Of a stretch of DNA of 64,000 nucleotides, positions 8,880-16,830 are shown piece after piece. The DNA lies in the NCBI RefSeq assembly GCF_036108815.1, contig NZ_CP107985.1:4030001-4094000 (forward strand), in the 5' to 3' direction. The notes beneath the pieces are model-generated. The model was not told the origin of the DNA. It worked only from the letters and a program-made list of their open reading frames with translations, and ran no database searches. The stretch comes from Streptomyces sp. NBC_00353 (GTDB lineage: Bacteria; Actinomycetota; Actinomycetes; Streptomycetales; Streptomycetaceae). The number at the start of each line of letters is the position of its first letter. Within the stretch, counting starts at the first letter, position 1. The position numbers and the translations under genes were made by a program.

Positions 8880-8895
8880 AATGGTCTAGTCCACA
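8880..8895. promoter_or_regulatory. DasR (dre) operator candidate upstream of the sensor kinase gene
   Basis: AATGGTCTAGTCCACA matches 13 of 16 positions of the dre palindrome ACTGGTCTAGACCACT that I hold in memory. It lies about 120 bases before the kinase start, in a 350-base stretch (8760-9111) with no credible gene and with no aminosugar gene immediately next to it. Either DasR controls the kinase or the site belonged to a gene now lost. Confidence 0.65.
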
Positions 8896-9111
8896 ATGCA
8901 CAAGACAGAGCTTCCACTCTCCCCGCACAGGAGAGTGGATCGAGGTGGCCGCGCTCTCTGCCCTGACTGCGACGGCACCTCTCCCCGGCCGGGGGCACCG
9001 CACACCGCCGGCCGAGTAACTCCGGGCTGCGGTGCCGGACGGGCTGAGGGTCCCGTCCTGGCGCCGCGGCCCGCGGGTGTTTCCGGCGATCGTTCCCGCC
9101 CGCGGGCGGCT

Positions 9112-9471
9112 CCGGGTTGTTGGTGACGGCCAGGGTGATCGCGCCGGCCTCACGGGCCGCCCGGGTGGAGGCCACCAGGTCGGGTGAGCCGCGCCGCACG
9201 CCGTGGTGGTCGACATCGATGTTTGGGCCGCAGGGCAGGCCGAGCCTGATCTCCAGCAGGTACTTGGCGTAGAGCGCGGCGTTGTCCGACGTGCCGCGCG
9301 CGGTGAGCAGGACAAGGCGCGGGTTCTTCGCCGCGATCCGGGCGGCCACCGGGCGGATTCCGGGGCCTCTCGGTCGAGGATGCGGCGCAGCACCTCGGGC
9401 TGCTCGGCCATCTCGCCGGACATGATGCGGCCCGGCTGCTCGCGCTCTCCGGCCCGATAGGTGGCGGACAT
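9112..9471 (-). pseudogene. Degraded SIS-domain aminosugar isomerase/deaminase gene
   Basis: The start is intact: ATG 9471 with GGGAGGGCAG upstream, and an N-terminus MSATYRAGEREQ leading to RRILDREAPE. The frame then shifts to give a clear SIS-domain stretch, VAARIAAKNPRLVLLTARGT then SDNAALYAKYLLEIRLGLP. A second shift precedes SMSTTTACG. About 20 codons including the usual SQSG motif are gone, and another frame gives SPDLVASTRAAREAGAITLA and TNNP, after which homology stops. Intact relatives (AgaS/GlmS C-terminal type) run near 300 or more residues. It is divergent from nagB across a shared dre operator, so it was probably a DasR-controlled aminosugar enzyme. Confidence 0.8.
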
Positions 9472-9632
9472 GTCGCTGCCCTCCCTGGGGGTGCCTCGGT
9501 GCGTCCTGAGCGCCGTCCGGCCACGTCGACCACGGGGAGCGCGAGGGCCGCCAGCGGGCCGCGGCCGGACGCCGCGCGAATGGCACCCGAAAGTCACCGT
9601 CCGGCAGCCCGGCTCTGCTAAATTAGATCTCG

Positions 9633-9648
9633 ATTGGTCTATACCACA
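9633..9648. promoter_or_regulatory. DasR (dre) operator of nagB
   Basis: ATTGGTCTATACCACA matches the dre palindrome at 13 of 16 positions. It is centred about 40 bases before the nagB GTG and about 170 bases before the start of the divergent SIS pseudogene. Control of nagB by DasR is established in S. coelicolor. Confidence 0.85.
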
Positions 9649-9680
9649 TGTCATCATCTTCTCAGATCGGCAGGCCCCGC

Positions 9681-10466
9681 GTGGAAGTTGTCATCGTCCC
9701 GGACGCCAAGGCAGGCGGCGAGCTCATCGCGGGGGCCATCGGCGCCCTGCTCGGCCGCAAGCCCGACGCACTTCTCGGCGTTGCCACCGGCTCGACCCCG
9801 CTGCCCATCTACCAGGCCCTGGCCGCCAAGGTCCGCTCCGGCGAGGTGGACGCTTCGCGCGCCCGCATCTGCCAGCTCGACGAGTACGTCGGCCTGCCGG
9901 CCGGCCACCCCGAGTCGTACCGCTCGGTGGTACTGCGCGAGGTCGTCGAACCGCTCGGCCTGTCCGAGGCGTCCTTCATGGGCCCCGACGGCACCGCCGA
10001 GGACGTCCAGGCGGCCTGCGAGGCGTACGACAAGGCACTTGCCGCGGCAGGCGGGGTGGACCTGCAGCTGCTCGGCATCGGCACCGACGGGCACATCGGT
10101 TTCAACGAGCCGTGCTCCTCGCTCGCGTCCCGCACCCGGATCAAGACGCTGACCCAGCAGACCCGGATCGACAACGCGCGCTTCTTCGACGACGACATCA
10201 CCCAGGTGCCGCACCACGTGATCACGCAGGGCATCGGCACGATCCTGGAGTCGCGCCATCCGATCCTGCTGGCGACCGGCGAGGGCAAGGCCGAGGCGGT
10301 GGCACAGACCGTGGAGGGGCCGGTGGCGGCGTTCGTACCAGCGTCGGCGCTGCAGCTGCATCCGCATGCGACGGTGGTGGTGGACGAGGCGGCGGCGTCG
10401 AAGCTGAAGCTGGCGGACTACTTCCGCGCCACGTATGCGGCGAAGCCGCGGTGGCAGGGGATCTAG
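9681..10466 (+). CDS. nagB: Glucosamine-6-phosphate deaminase NagB
   Basis: A 261-residue enzyme that converts glucosamine-6-phosphate to fructose-6-phosphate and ammonia, the last dedicated step of N-acetylglucosamine catabolism. Visible family blocks are GVATGSTPLPIYQAL (phosphate loop), QLDEYVGLPAGHPESYR with the catalytic aspartate, and LGIGTDGHIGFNEP with the ring-opening histidine. GTG 9681 is chosen: it gives the usual length and the family start VEVVIVPDAK. The upstream ATG at 9648 would overlap the dre operator. It faces away from the ruined SIS-domain gene and converges on dasD. Confidence 0.95.
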   Translation: MEVVIVPDAKAGGELIAGAIGALLGRKPDALLGVATGSTPLPIYQALAAKVRSGEVDASRARICQLDEYVGLPAGHPESYRSVVLREVVEPLGLSEASFMGPDGTAEDVQAACEAYDKALAAAGGVDLQLLGIGTDGHIGFNEPCSSLASRTRIKTLTQQTRIDNARFFDDDITQVPHHVITQGIGTILESRHPILLATGEGKAEAVAQTVEGPVAAFVPASALQLHPHATVVVDEAAASKLKLADYFRATYAAKPRWQGI

Positions 10467-10482
10467 TTTTTTTCCGGATGCG

Positions 10483-10519
10483 GAAGGGCCGGGGCACCTT
10501 GGCGGTGTCCCGGCCCTTC
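10483..10519. terminator. Terminator between nagB and dasD
   Basis: A 16-bp nearly perfect inverted repeat (GAAGGGCCGGGGCACC with GGTGTCCCGGCCCTTC, one wobble) and a five-base loop lie between the convergent nagB and dasD genes. A run of seven T's precedes the hairpin on the + strand. Confidence 0.8.
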
Positions 10520-10548
10520 TTCGTTGCTCGAACGCCGGACGGTTCGGC

Positions 10549-12096
10549 TCAGTCGCCGGACGCGGTCGGGTGGGGTGCTCCCGTGATGGCTTCCGCTGCT
10601 GCGACTCCGCAGACTCGTGCCGCTCCGTGGGTCGCTATGTACAGCGCTCCCCTCGGCTCCGCCTGCGGTACGCCCATCTCGACCACCACCGTGTCGGGAC
10701 GCTCCGCCAGCAGCGTGGTGAGTGCCTGGCTCATCCACGCGTGCCGGTGGGCGTCACGGACGACCGCGACGATGCGCCGCTCCCCCGCGGCCCGCATCAC
10801 CGAGGCCGCCGGCTCCTCGGTCTCGCCGCTGTACGTGTCGGTCGCGGTGCCGGGCAGGACCCGGGCCAGTTCGGCCGCGACGCCCCACGGGGTCTCGTCA
10901 CCGACCGCTATGTTCGCGACGGGGGTGAACGCGGCCACGTACGCCGGCTCGGTGAGCGGTTCGGCGGCGCCGGTCACCTGCAGCGCGCGACGGGCGGCGA
11001 CCAGGCCGATGTCGGACGCGATACCGGTGCCGGGCGCGGTCCCCTCCTGCGTCGCCGCGCCCGGCTCCGGGACAGCCCCCCGGGCCCGCTGCGTCCAGGA
11101 CGCGAGGGCACGTACCCGTGCCGCCGCGTCGGCCAGCCGCTCCTCGGGCAGTTCGCCGGTCCGTACCGCCGCGACCAGCGCGTCGCGCAGCCGCAGCACG
11201 GTGGCCTCGTCCTCCAGCCCGCCGCCGACGCAGATCGCGTCGGCGCCCGCGGCGATCGCGAGGACGGAGCCGCGCTCGATTCCGTACGTCGCGGAGATGG
11301 CCTGCATCTCCATGCCGTCGGTGACGATCAGGCCGTCGTAGCCCAGCTCGTTGCGCAGCAGACCCGTGAGGATCTGCGGGCTCAGCGTCGCCGGGCGGTC
11401 CGGGTCGAGTGCGGGCAGCAGGATATGCGCGCTCATCACCGATCTGGAACCCGCTGCGATCGCCGCCCGGAAAGGCACCAGCTCACGGGCGTGCAGGGTG
11501 TCGAGGTCCACATCGATGCGGGGCAGCGCGTGGTGCGAGTCGACGGCGGTGTCGCCGTGTCCCGGAAAGTGCTTGGTGCAGGCGGCGACCCCGGCGGCCT
11601 GAAGGCCCTCGATGTACGCGGCGGTGTGCCGGGCGACGAGGTGCGGGTCGGCTCCGAACGACCGTACGCCGATGACCGGGTTGCCCGGATTCGAGTTGAC
11701 GTCGGCGGACGGCGCCCAGTTGAGGTTGACGCCGCACTCGGCGAGCCGGCGGCCGAGCTCCTGCGCGACCGCACGGGTCAGCTCCAGGTCGTCGACGGCC
11801 CCGAGGGCGAGGTTGCCCGGGAAGGACGAGCCATGACGCACCTCCAGTCGGGTGACGTCACCGCCCTCCTCGTCGATCGCGACGAGCACGTCGTCCCGCT
11901 CGGCCCTGAGCTGGGCGGTGAGCGCGGCGAGCTGTTCCGGCGTCTCGATGTTGCGGCCGAACAGGCCGACGGATGAGAGGCCTTCACCGACGCGGCGCAG
12001 CAGCCAGTCGGGGGCGGTCGTACCACTGAACCCTGGCTGCAGGACGGCCAGGGCGTCGCGCGTGACGGTGTCCGTGGTGGAGGTGAAGGTGGTCAT
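10549..12096 (-). CDS. dasD: Cytoplasmic GH3 beta-N-acetylglucosaminidase DasD
   Basis: A 515-residue glycoside hydrolase family 3 enzyme that cleaves imported chitobiose to N-acetylglucosamine. The bacterial NagZ-type signature is KHFPGHGDT followed by DSHHALPRID, which holds the catalytic dyad histidine. The nucleophile aspartate is in IVTDGMEMQAISATYG. There is no signal peptide, consistent with action inside the cell. It is the last gene of dasA-dasB-dasC-dasD, nine bases downstream of dasC. In S. griseus and S. coelicolor the equivalent gene is co-induced with dasABC. A terminator hairpin follows it. Confidence 0.93.
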   Translation of the reverse strand: MTTFTSTTDTVTRDALAVLQPGFSGTTAPDWLLRRVGEGLSSVGLFGRNIETPEQLAALTAQLRAERDDVLVAIDEEGGDVTRLEVRHGSSFPGNLALGAVDDLELTRAVAQELGRRLAECGVNLNWAPSADVNSNPGNPVIGVRSFGADPHLVARHTAAYIEGLQAAGVAACTKHFPGHGDTAVDSHHALPRIDVDLDTLHARELVPFRAAIAAGSRSVMSAHILLPALDPDRPATLSPQILTGLLRNELGYDGLIVTDGMEMQAISATYGIERGSVLAIAAGADAICVGGGLEDEATVLRLRDALVAAVRTGELPEERLADAAARVRALASWTQRARGAVPEPGAATQEGTAPGTGIASDIGLVAARRALQVTGAAEPLTEPAYVAAFTPVANIAVGDETPWGVAAELARVLPGTATDTYSGETEEPAASVMRAAGERRIVAVVRDAHRHAWMSQALTTLLAERPDTVVVEMGVPQAEPRGALYIATHGAARVCGVAAAEAITGAPHPTASGD

Positions 12097-12105
12097 GGGG
12101 CGGCG

Positions 12106-12936
12106 TTATCCCTTCACTGCGCCGTCGGTAAGACCGCTGACGGCCTTGCGCTGCAAGTAGATGAAGAGGATCAGGATCGGTACGGCGAAGAGCGAGGAGG
12201 CGGCCATGGTCGCCCCCCAGTCGTCACCGAACGCGGTCTGGAACTGGGAGAGCCAGAGCGGCAGGGTCTGCGACTCGATGTCCTTGTTGAGGATGAGGAC
12301 GAGCGGGAATTCGTTCCACGCGGTGATGAAGCCGAAGAGCGAGGTCGCCATCAGACCGGGGCCGAGCAACGGCAGGATCACCTTCATGAAGGCCTGCGGG
12401 CGGGTGCATCCGTCGACCATCGCGGACTCCTCCAGCTCCCTCGGCACCGAGGCGACGTAGCCGCGCAGCGTCAGGATGGTGAAGGGCAGGACCATCATCA
12501 TGTAGAAGACCGTCAGCGGGACCAGGCTGTTGAGCATGTCCGCGTCGCGGACCAGCATGTAGATCGCGATGACCATGACTTCCCACGGCGCCATCTGCGC
12601 GATCATGAAGGTCAGCAGGATGCCGCGCCGGCCCTTGAAGCGCATGCGCGCCATCGCGAAGGACGCCAGCAGCGCGATCAGCAGCGAGGCAGCCACGGAG
12701 AGCACGGTGACGGTGAACGAGTTGCGGACCAGGGTCCAGAAGTGGTCCGCCGCGACGGCCTTCTCGAAGTGGTCGAAGGTGATGTCGGTGGGGAACCACA
12801 CCGGGGTGTCGGTGATGATGTCGCCGGTCGGCTTGAAGGCCGTGCTGAACATCCAGTAGACGGGGAAGGCGAAGCCTATGAAGAGGACGACTGCCGTCGC
12901 GTTGGGCCAGATCCGGCCGATCAGTGAGCGCCTCAC
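12106..12936 (-). CDS. dasC: Chitobiose ABC transporter permease DasC
   Basis: A 276-residue MalG-type inner-membrane permease with six predicted helices. The EAA loop is visible as PRELEESAMVDGCTRPQAFM, where the ATPase docks, and the C-terminal end KAVSGLTDGAVKG is typical of the CUT1 sugar family. The start GTG 12936 overlaps the dasB stop as GTGA, so it is translationally coupled. The open frame continues upstream through dasB, but that part has no membrane-protein character. With DasB it forms the channel for N,N'-diacetylchitobiose. No ATPase gene is in the operon, in line with the shared ATPase MsiK encoded elsewhere. Confidence 0.94.
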   Translation of the reverse strand: MRRSLIGRIWPNATAVVLFIGFAFPVYWMFSTAFKPTGDIITDTPVWFPTDITFDHFEKAVAADHFWTLVRNSFTVTVLSVAASLLIALLASFAMARMRFKGRRGILLTFMIAQMAPWEVMVIAIYMLVRDADMLNSLVPLTVFYMMMVLPFTILTLRGYVASVPRELEESAMVDGCTRPQAFMKVILPLLGPGLMATSLFGFITAWNEFPLVLILNKDIESQTLPLWLSQFQTAFGDDWGATMAASSLFAVPILILFIYLQRKAVSGLTDGAVKG

Positions 12937-13919
12937 AGCTCGTCCTCCTCTTGCTTGAGTACGGTGCGCAGGTAGTAGCCGGTCATCGCCAGCAGAACGA
13001 TGATCGTCAGGAACGAGATGGCCGAACCCATGCCGAAGTGCTGGTTGCCGACACCTTCGACGAAGGCGTAGACGGGCAGGGTCTCGGTGAGCCGGTCCGG
13101 GCCGCCGCCGTTGATCGCGAAGAGCTGGGCGAAGGACTTGAAGACCCAGATGACTTCGAGGAACGTGGTGGCCAGCAGGAACGGCTTGAGGAACGGGAAC
13201 GTCACCGAGGTGAAGCTCTTCCAGGTTCCGGCGCCGTCGAGCGACGCGGCCTCGTACAGTTCCTTGGGGATCGTCGTCGACGCGGCGTACAGGTTGATCG
13301 CCACGAACGGGATGGACATCCAGACGATCACCAGGGTGACCAGCGAGAAGGTGGAGAACTGGGTGCTCGTCCAGTTGTAGTCGGCCATCGAGTGCCAGCC
13401 GAGGCTGTCGAGCACGTAGTTGACGACGCCGAAGCGCTGGGCGAACAGCCACTGGTAGACCGTGGTCGCGGCGATGATCGGCATGGCCCAGGCGAGCACG
13501 AGACCCAGCATGAGCAGCAGCCGCATCTTCTTGCCGAGGCGCGCGAGCAGCAGGCCGATCAGGGTCCCGAACACCATGATCAGGACAACGTTGGCCGCGG
13601 TGAAGAAGATCGAACGCTCGACGACCTTCCAGAAGTCCGAACTGCCGAGGACTTCGGAGTAGTTGTCGAAGCCGTTCCACTCGGTCAGGTGGAGGATCAG
13701 CTGGCGCGGGTTGAGGTTCTGGAACGACAGCATGCCGTTCTTGACCAGCGGATAGCCCAGGAGCACCGCCGTGACGAGCAGTGCGGGCAGGAGGAGCAGG
13801 TACGGGGCCGAGCCACCGACCCGCTTCTTGCTCGATGCGGCAGGGCCGCCGGGAGGCGCGTCATCCTTGCGGACACCGGCTGCCGGGACCGAGTCCACTT
13901 GTTCGGTCTGCACTGACAT
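12933..13919 (-). CDS. dasB: Chitobiose ABC transporter permease DasB
   Basis: A 328-residue MalF-type permease of the CUT1 family with six or seven hydrophobic helices after a polar N-terminal stretch of about 40 residues. The EAA loop appears as PKELYEAASLDGAGTWKSF. ATG 13919 (MSVQTEQVDS) is preferred because GAAGAG lies about nine bases before it. An ATG nine bases further upstream is almost on top of that site. It lies 84 bases downstream of dasA and overlaps dasC by four bases. It acts with DasA and DasC to import chitin disaccharide. Confidence 0.93.
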   Translation of the reverse strand: MSVQTEQVDSVPAAGVRKDDAPPGGPAASSKKRVGGSAPYLLLLPALLVTAVLLGYPLVKNGMLSFQNLNPRQLILHLTEWNGFDNYSEVLGSSDFWKVVERSIFFTAANVVLIMVFGTLIGLLLARLGKKMRLLLMLGLVLAWAMPIIAATTVYQWLFAQRFGVVNYVLDSLGWHSMADYNWTSTQFSTFSLVTLVIVWMSIPFVAINLYAASTTIPKELYEAASLDGAGTWKSFTSVTFPFLKPFLLATTFLEVIWVFKSFAQLFAINGGGPDRLTETLPVYAFVEGVGNQHFGMGSAISFLTIIVLLAMTGYYLRTVLKQEEDEL

Positions 13920-14003
13920 GCTCGCCATCTCTTCTTGGGCCGTACGGTCGAGTCACGCGGGAGCGCCGGGGGGCGGTCGTTGCCCGCCCCCCGGCGCGTG
14001 CGG

Positions 14004-15287
14004 TCAGCTCGTCTGCGAGAGACGCTTGTTGATCTCCGCCTCGACGGCCTTGGCGGCGTCGGCCGGGGACTTGCCGTTCAGAACCGCGGTCATGTAGCTC
14101 TTGATCGGGTTCGGCGCGTTCTCGACAGCGGCCCACTCGGGGATGAGCGGGGTGGTGCCACCACCGGCGGCGGCCGGGGCCGCGGCCTCGGCGGCGCCGT
14201 TGCCGGTCAGGTTGGAGTTGAGCGACTCCTTGTTCGGGATGACGCCGTTCTCCTTGGCCAGCTGGCCCTCGAACTGGTCGGACAGGGCGAGCTTCAGGAA
14301 CTCCTTGGCGAGGTCCTGCTTCTTGCTGCCCGCGGCGACCGCGAAGTTGGAGCCACCGAGGAAGACACCCTCGGGCTTGTCGGCGGTCTCACCCGGGATG
14401 GTGAAGTAGCCGATGTCGCCCTCGATCTTCTTGTTGGCCGCGATGGCCGTGCCGGCCTCCCAGCCCATGCCGACGAAGGCACCGACGTTGCCCTTGGCGA
14501 AGACCTCGGCCTGCTGCGGGGTCGCCTCGTCCTTGTCCTTGGGAGCCTTGGAGTAGGACTGGTACTTCTTGTAGAGCTCCATGGCCGCGGCGACCTTGGG
14601 GTCGGAGAGGTTGGAGACGTACTTGTCGCCTTCCTTCTTCACCAGGTCCGCGCCCTGACCGATGGTCAGACCGTCGAAGAAGTACCAGTTCTGGCCGGGC
14701 AGGTAGATCGGCTCGGCCTTGCCCTTCTTCTTGATGGCGTCGAGGTCCTTGAAGAACTCGTCGCGCGTCTTCGGGGTGTCCTTGATGCCGGCGTCGGCCC
14801 AGACCTTCTTGTTGTAGATGACGACGCGGTTGGCGAAGTACCACGGGGCGGCGTACTGCTTGCCGTCGAAGACCGAGGACTTGTTGAGCGCGTCGACCCA
14901 GTCGCCGCCGATCTCCTGCTTGAGGTCGCTCAGGTCGGCGAGGCCACCGGTGGCCGCGTACGCCGGGGTCTGGGTGTTGCCGACCTCGATGACGTCCGGC
15001 GGGGTCGACTCGGAGAGGGCCGTCGTGATCTTCTGCTGGATGCCGTCCCACTTCTGGGTCTGGAACTTCAGCGTGGCGCCGGTCTTCTTCTTGAAGGCCG
15101 CGGTCAGGTCCTTGGTCCAGCCGGGAGGCGTGGAGCCGTCCATGGCCCAGACGGTCAGCGTCTGGCCCTTGTAGCTGTCGGGGCCGGTCTTCTTGCCACT
15201 GTCGCCCTTGCCGTCGTCCGAGCCACAGGCAGTGGCACCGGCCATGAGAGCTACGACACCAATGGCCGCGATGAGTCCGCGCTTCAC
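14004..15287 (-). CDS. dasA: Chitobiose-binding lipoprotein DasA
   Basis: A 427-residue extracytoplasmic sugar-binding protein of family 1 (MalE type). The signal sequence ends in the lipobox MAGATAC, making C21 the lipid-anchored first residue, followed by a flexible GSDDGKGDSGKK linker. The body starts with the family strand QTLTVWAMDG. Start GTG 15287 has GAGGAGG about eight bases upstream. DasA captures N,N'-diacetylchitobiose and passes it to DasB-DasC. It is divergent from dasR across two dre operator candidates. It is lysine-rich compared with its neighbours, as usual for abundant binding proteins in Streptomyces. Confidence 0.95.
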   Translation of the reverse strand: MKRGLIAAIGVVALMAGATACGSDDGKGDSGKKTGPDSYKGQTLTVWAMDGSTPPGWTKDLTAAFKKKTGATLKFQTQKWDGIQQKITTALSESTPPDVIEVGNTQTPAYAATGGLADLSDLKQEIGGDWVDALNKSSVFDGKQYAAPWYFANRVVIYNKKVWADAGIKDTPKTRDEFFKDLDAIKKKGKAEPIYLPGQNWYFFDGLTIGQGADLVKKEGDKYVSNLSDPKVAAAMELYKKYQSYSKAPKDKDEATPQQAEVFAKGNVGAFVGMGWEAGTAIAANKKIEGDIGYFTIPGETADKPEGVFLGGSNFAVAAGSKKQDLAKEFLKLALSDQFEGQLAKENGVIPNKESLNSNLTGNGAAEAAAPAAAGGGTTPLIPEWAAVENAPNPIKSYMTAVLNGKSPADAAKAVEAEINKRLSQTS

Positions 15288-15395
15288 GACACCCTCCTCA
15301 GGGATGCAAGAGAATTCCCCCCACCACCCGAGATCGCCGTCCGTCGCACAACCTCATACGACGGGTACTGCCCGTGGGGCTGGGACCTGGTCTTT

Positions 15396-15411
15396 AATGG
15401 TTTAGACCAGT
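15396..15411. promoter_or_regulatory. DasR (dre) operator upstream of dasA, proximal
   Basis: AATGGTTTAGACCAGT matches the dre palindrome at 13 of 16 positions and lies about 110 bases upstream of the dasA start, in the dasA-dasR divergent region. Confidence 0.85.
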
Positions 15412-15419
15412 ACCGGGAG

Positions 15420-15435
15420 CTTGGCCTAGACCTTT
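15420..15435. promoter_or_regulatory. DasR (dre) operator upstream of dasA, distal, weaker
   Basis: CTTGGCCTAGACCTTT matches about 11 of 16 dre positions, including the central CTAGACC. It begins nine bases after the stronger site and its centre is 24 bases away, so two DasR dimers could bind near each other. Confidence 0.55.
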
Positions 15436-15592
15436 AGGGGTGTCAAGGGTGTATAAGAAGTGCACTCGCGTCCGTTATAGGACCGACACCTGAGGGAGGG
15501 CGACGAGCCGTGACCGGACCGTGCCACCATGTGAGCCGCGACAGATGGAGGAGCCGGTGACGGCAGCAGCGCAGCAGTCGGGAAGGCGGGCG

Positions 15593-16369
15593 ATGGGTGC
15601 CGACGGGGGCAGTTCGGAGAACGAGACGGGCGCGGGCACCGGTGCGGCCACGCGTACCGCCCGCGTGCCGAAGTACTACCGCCTCAAGCGCCATCTCCTC
15701 GACATGACGGACACCATGCCGCCCGGCACCCCCGTGCCGCCGGAGCGGACCCTGGCCGCCGAGTTCGACACCTCGCGCACGACCGTGCGCCAGGCGCTCC
15801 AGGAGCTGGTCGTCGAGGGCCGGCTGGAACGCATCCAGGGCAAGGGCACGTTCGTGGCCAAGCCGAAGGTCTCGCAGGCCCTGCAACTGACCTCGTACAC
15901 GGAGGACATGCGCGCCCAGGGCCTGGAGCCGACCTCGCAGCTGCTGGACATCGGCTACGTGACGGCCGACGACACCCTCGCCGGACTGCTCGACATCACC
16001 ACCGGCGGCCGGGTGCTGCGGATCGAGCGGCTGCGCCTGGCCAGCGGCGAACCGATGGCGATCGAGACCACCCATCTGTCGGCCAAACGCTTCCCCGCAC
16101 TGCGCCGTTCACTTGTGAAGTACACCTCGCTCTACACAGCGCTGGCCGAGGTGTACGACGTGCGGCTGGCCGAGGCCGAGGAGACCATCGAGACCTCACT
16201 CGCCACCCCCCGCGAGGCCGGCCTGCTCGGGACGGACGTGGGCCTGCCGATGCTGATGCTGTCCCGTCACTCCCTGGACGGACAGGGCGAACCGGTGGAG
16301 TGGGTGCGGTCGGTGTACCGCGGCGACCGTTACAAGTTCGTGGCGCGTCTGAAGCGGCCGACCGACTGA
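15593..16369 (+). CDS. dasR: GntR/HutC-family global regulator DasR
   Basis: A transcription factor that senses glucosamine-6-phosphate and related metabolites and represses aminosugar and chitin genes. The N-terminal winged helix-turn-helix contains PPERTLAAEFDTSRTTVRQA and LERIQGKGTFVAKPK. The C-terminal UTRA ligand domain includes RIERLRLASGEPMAIETTHL and ends SVYRGDRYKFVARLKRP. ATG 15593 gives 258 residues, close to known DasR, and has GGGAAGG before it. GTG 15557, with a strong GGAGGAG, would add 12 residues and cannot be excluded. It is divergent from dasABC-dasD and next to dre sites. Confidence 0.94.
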   Translation: MGADGGSSENETGAGTGAATRTARVPKYYRLKRHLLDMTDTMPPGTPVPPERTLAAEFDTSRTTVRQALQELVVEGRLERIQGKGTFVAKPKVSQALQLTSYTEDMRAQGLEPTSQLLDIGYVTADDTLAGLLDITTGGRVLRIERLRLASGEPMAIETTHLSAKRFPALRRSLVKYTSLYTALAEVYDVRLAEAEETIETSLATPREAGLLGTDVGLPMLMLSRHSLDGQGEPVEWVRSVYRGDRYKFVARLKRPTD

Positions 16370-16382
16370 GACGGCGGACCCC

Positions 16383-16430
16383 GGCTCCTGACCGGCCAAC
16401 TTCCCGAATCGGGACGGAGCATCAGGAGTC
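16383..16430. terminator. Hairpin downstream of dasR
   Basis: A stem-loop made of CTCCTGA and TCAGGAG arms with an inner CCCGAATCGGG hairpin starts 13 bases after the dasR stop. It is a plausible terminator before the symporter operon. Confidence 0.45.
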
Positions 16431-16575
16431 GGACCCCCGGGCAGCATCCTCTCCCCCCGGTCCCGGCATACCGTTGCCGGACCGAAATGCGGACAGGGGG
16501 TGACGCTGGCCGGAACTCTCCCCTAGATTTCCTGCGCATTACAACAGGTGGTCAGCGAGGGGACGGAGTCGCCAT

Positions 16576-16830
16576 ATGCCAGAAGAAACAGACACGAAAC
16601 CACCAACGGTCACACCTATGAGGGTGGTCATCGCCCTCTGCCTCATCGCGCCGTTCGTGGCGATGCTCTGGGTGGGTTCGTACGCGAAGGTGGACCCGAC
16701 CTTCATCGGCATTCCGTTCTTCTACTGGTACCAGATGCTCTGGGTGCTGATCTCCACCGCGCTCACGATGGTCGCGTACAAGCTGTGGCAGCGTGACCAG
16801 CGCTCCCGCAAGGGGGGTGTTTCCGCATGA
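16576..16830 (+). CDS. DUF3311 small membrane protein
   Basis: An 84-residue protein with two transmembrane helices, around MRVVIALCLIAPFVAMLWVG and FFYWYQMLWVLISTALTMVA. The loop YAKVDPTFIGIPFFYWYQ is typical of DUF3311, and a basic tail follows. DUF3311 genes regularly precede sodium:solute symporter genes, as here: the TGA overlaps the ATG of the symporter (ATGA). The small protein is probably an accessory subunit of the symporter, comparable in role to the two-helix partner of acetate permease, though this has not been shown for the family. Confidence 0.85.
   Translation: MPEETDTKPPTVTPMRVVIALCLIAPFVAMLWVGSYAKVDPTFIGIPFFYWYQMLWVLISTALTMVAYKLWQRDQRSRKGGVSA

Noticed and set aside
8896..9126. 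Small + strand gene starting MHKTELPLS just after the dre site at 8880
   Set aside because: No ribosome site, composition of random high-GC translation, and the frame overlaps the region next to the SIS pseudogene.
12106..13680. One long fused protein covering dasC and part of dasB
   Set aside because: The upstream two fifths lie over dasB in another frame without membrane-protein character; GTG 12936 with the GTGA overlap gives a normal MalG-type permease.
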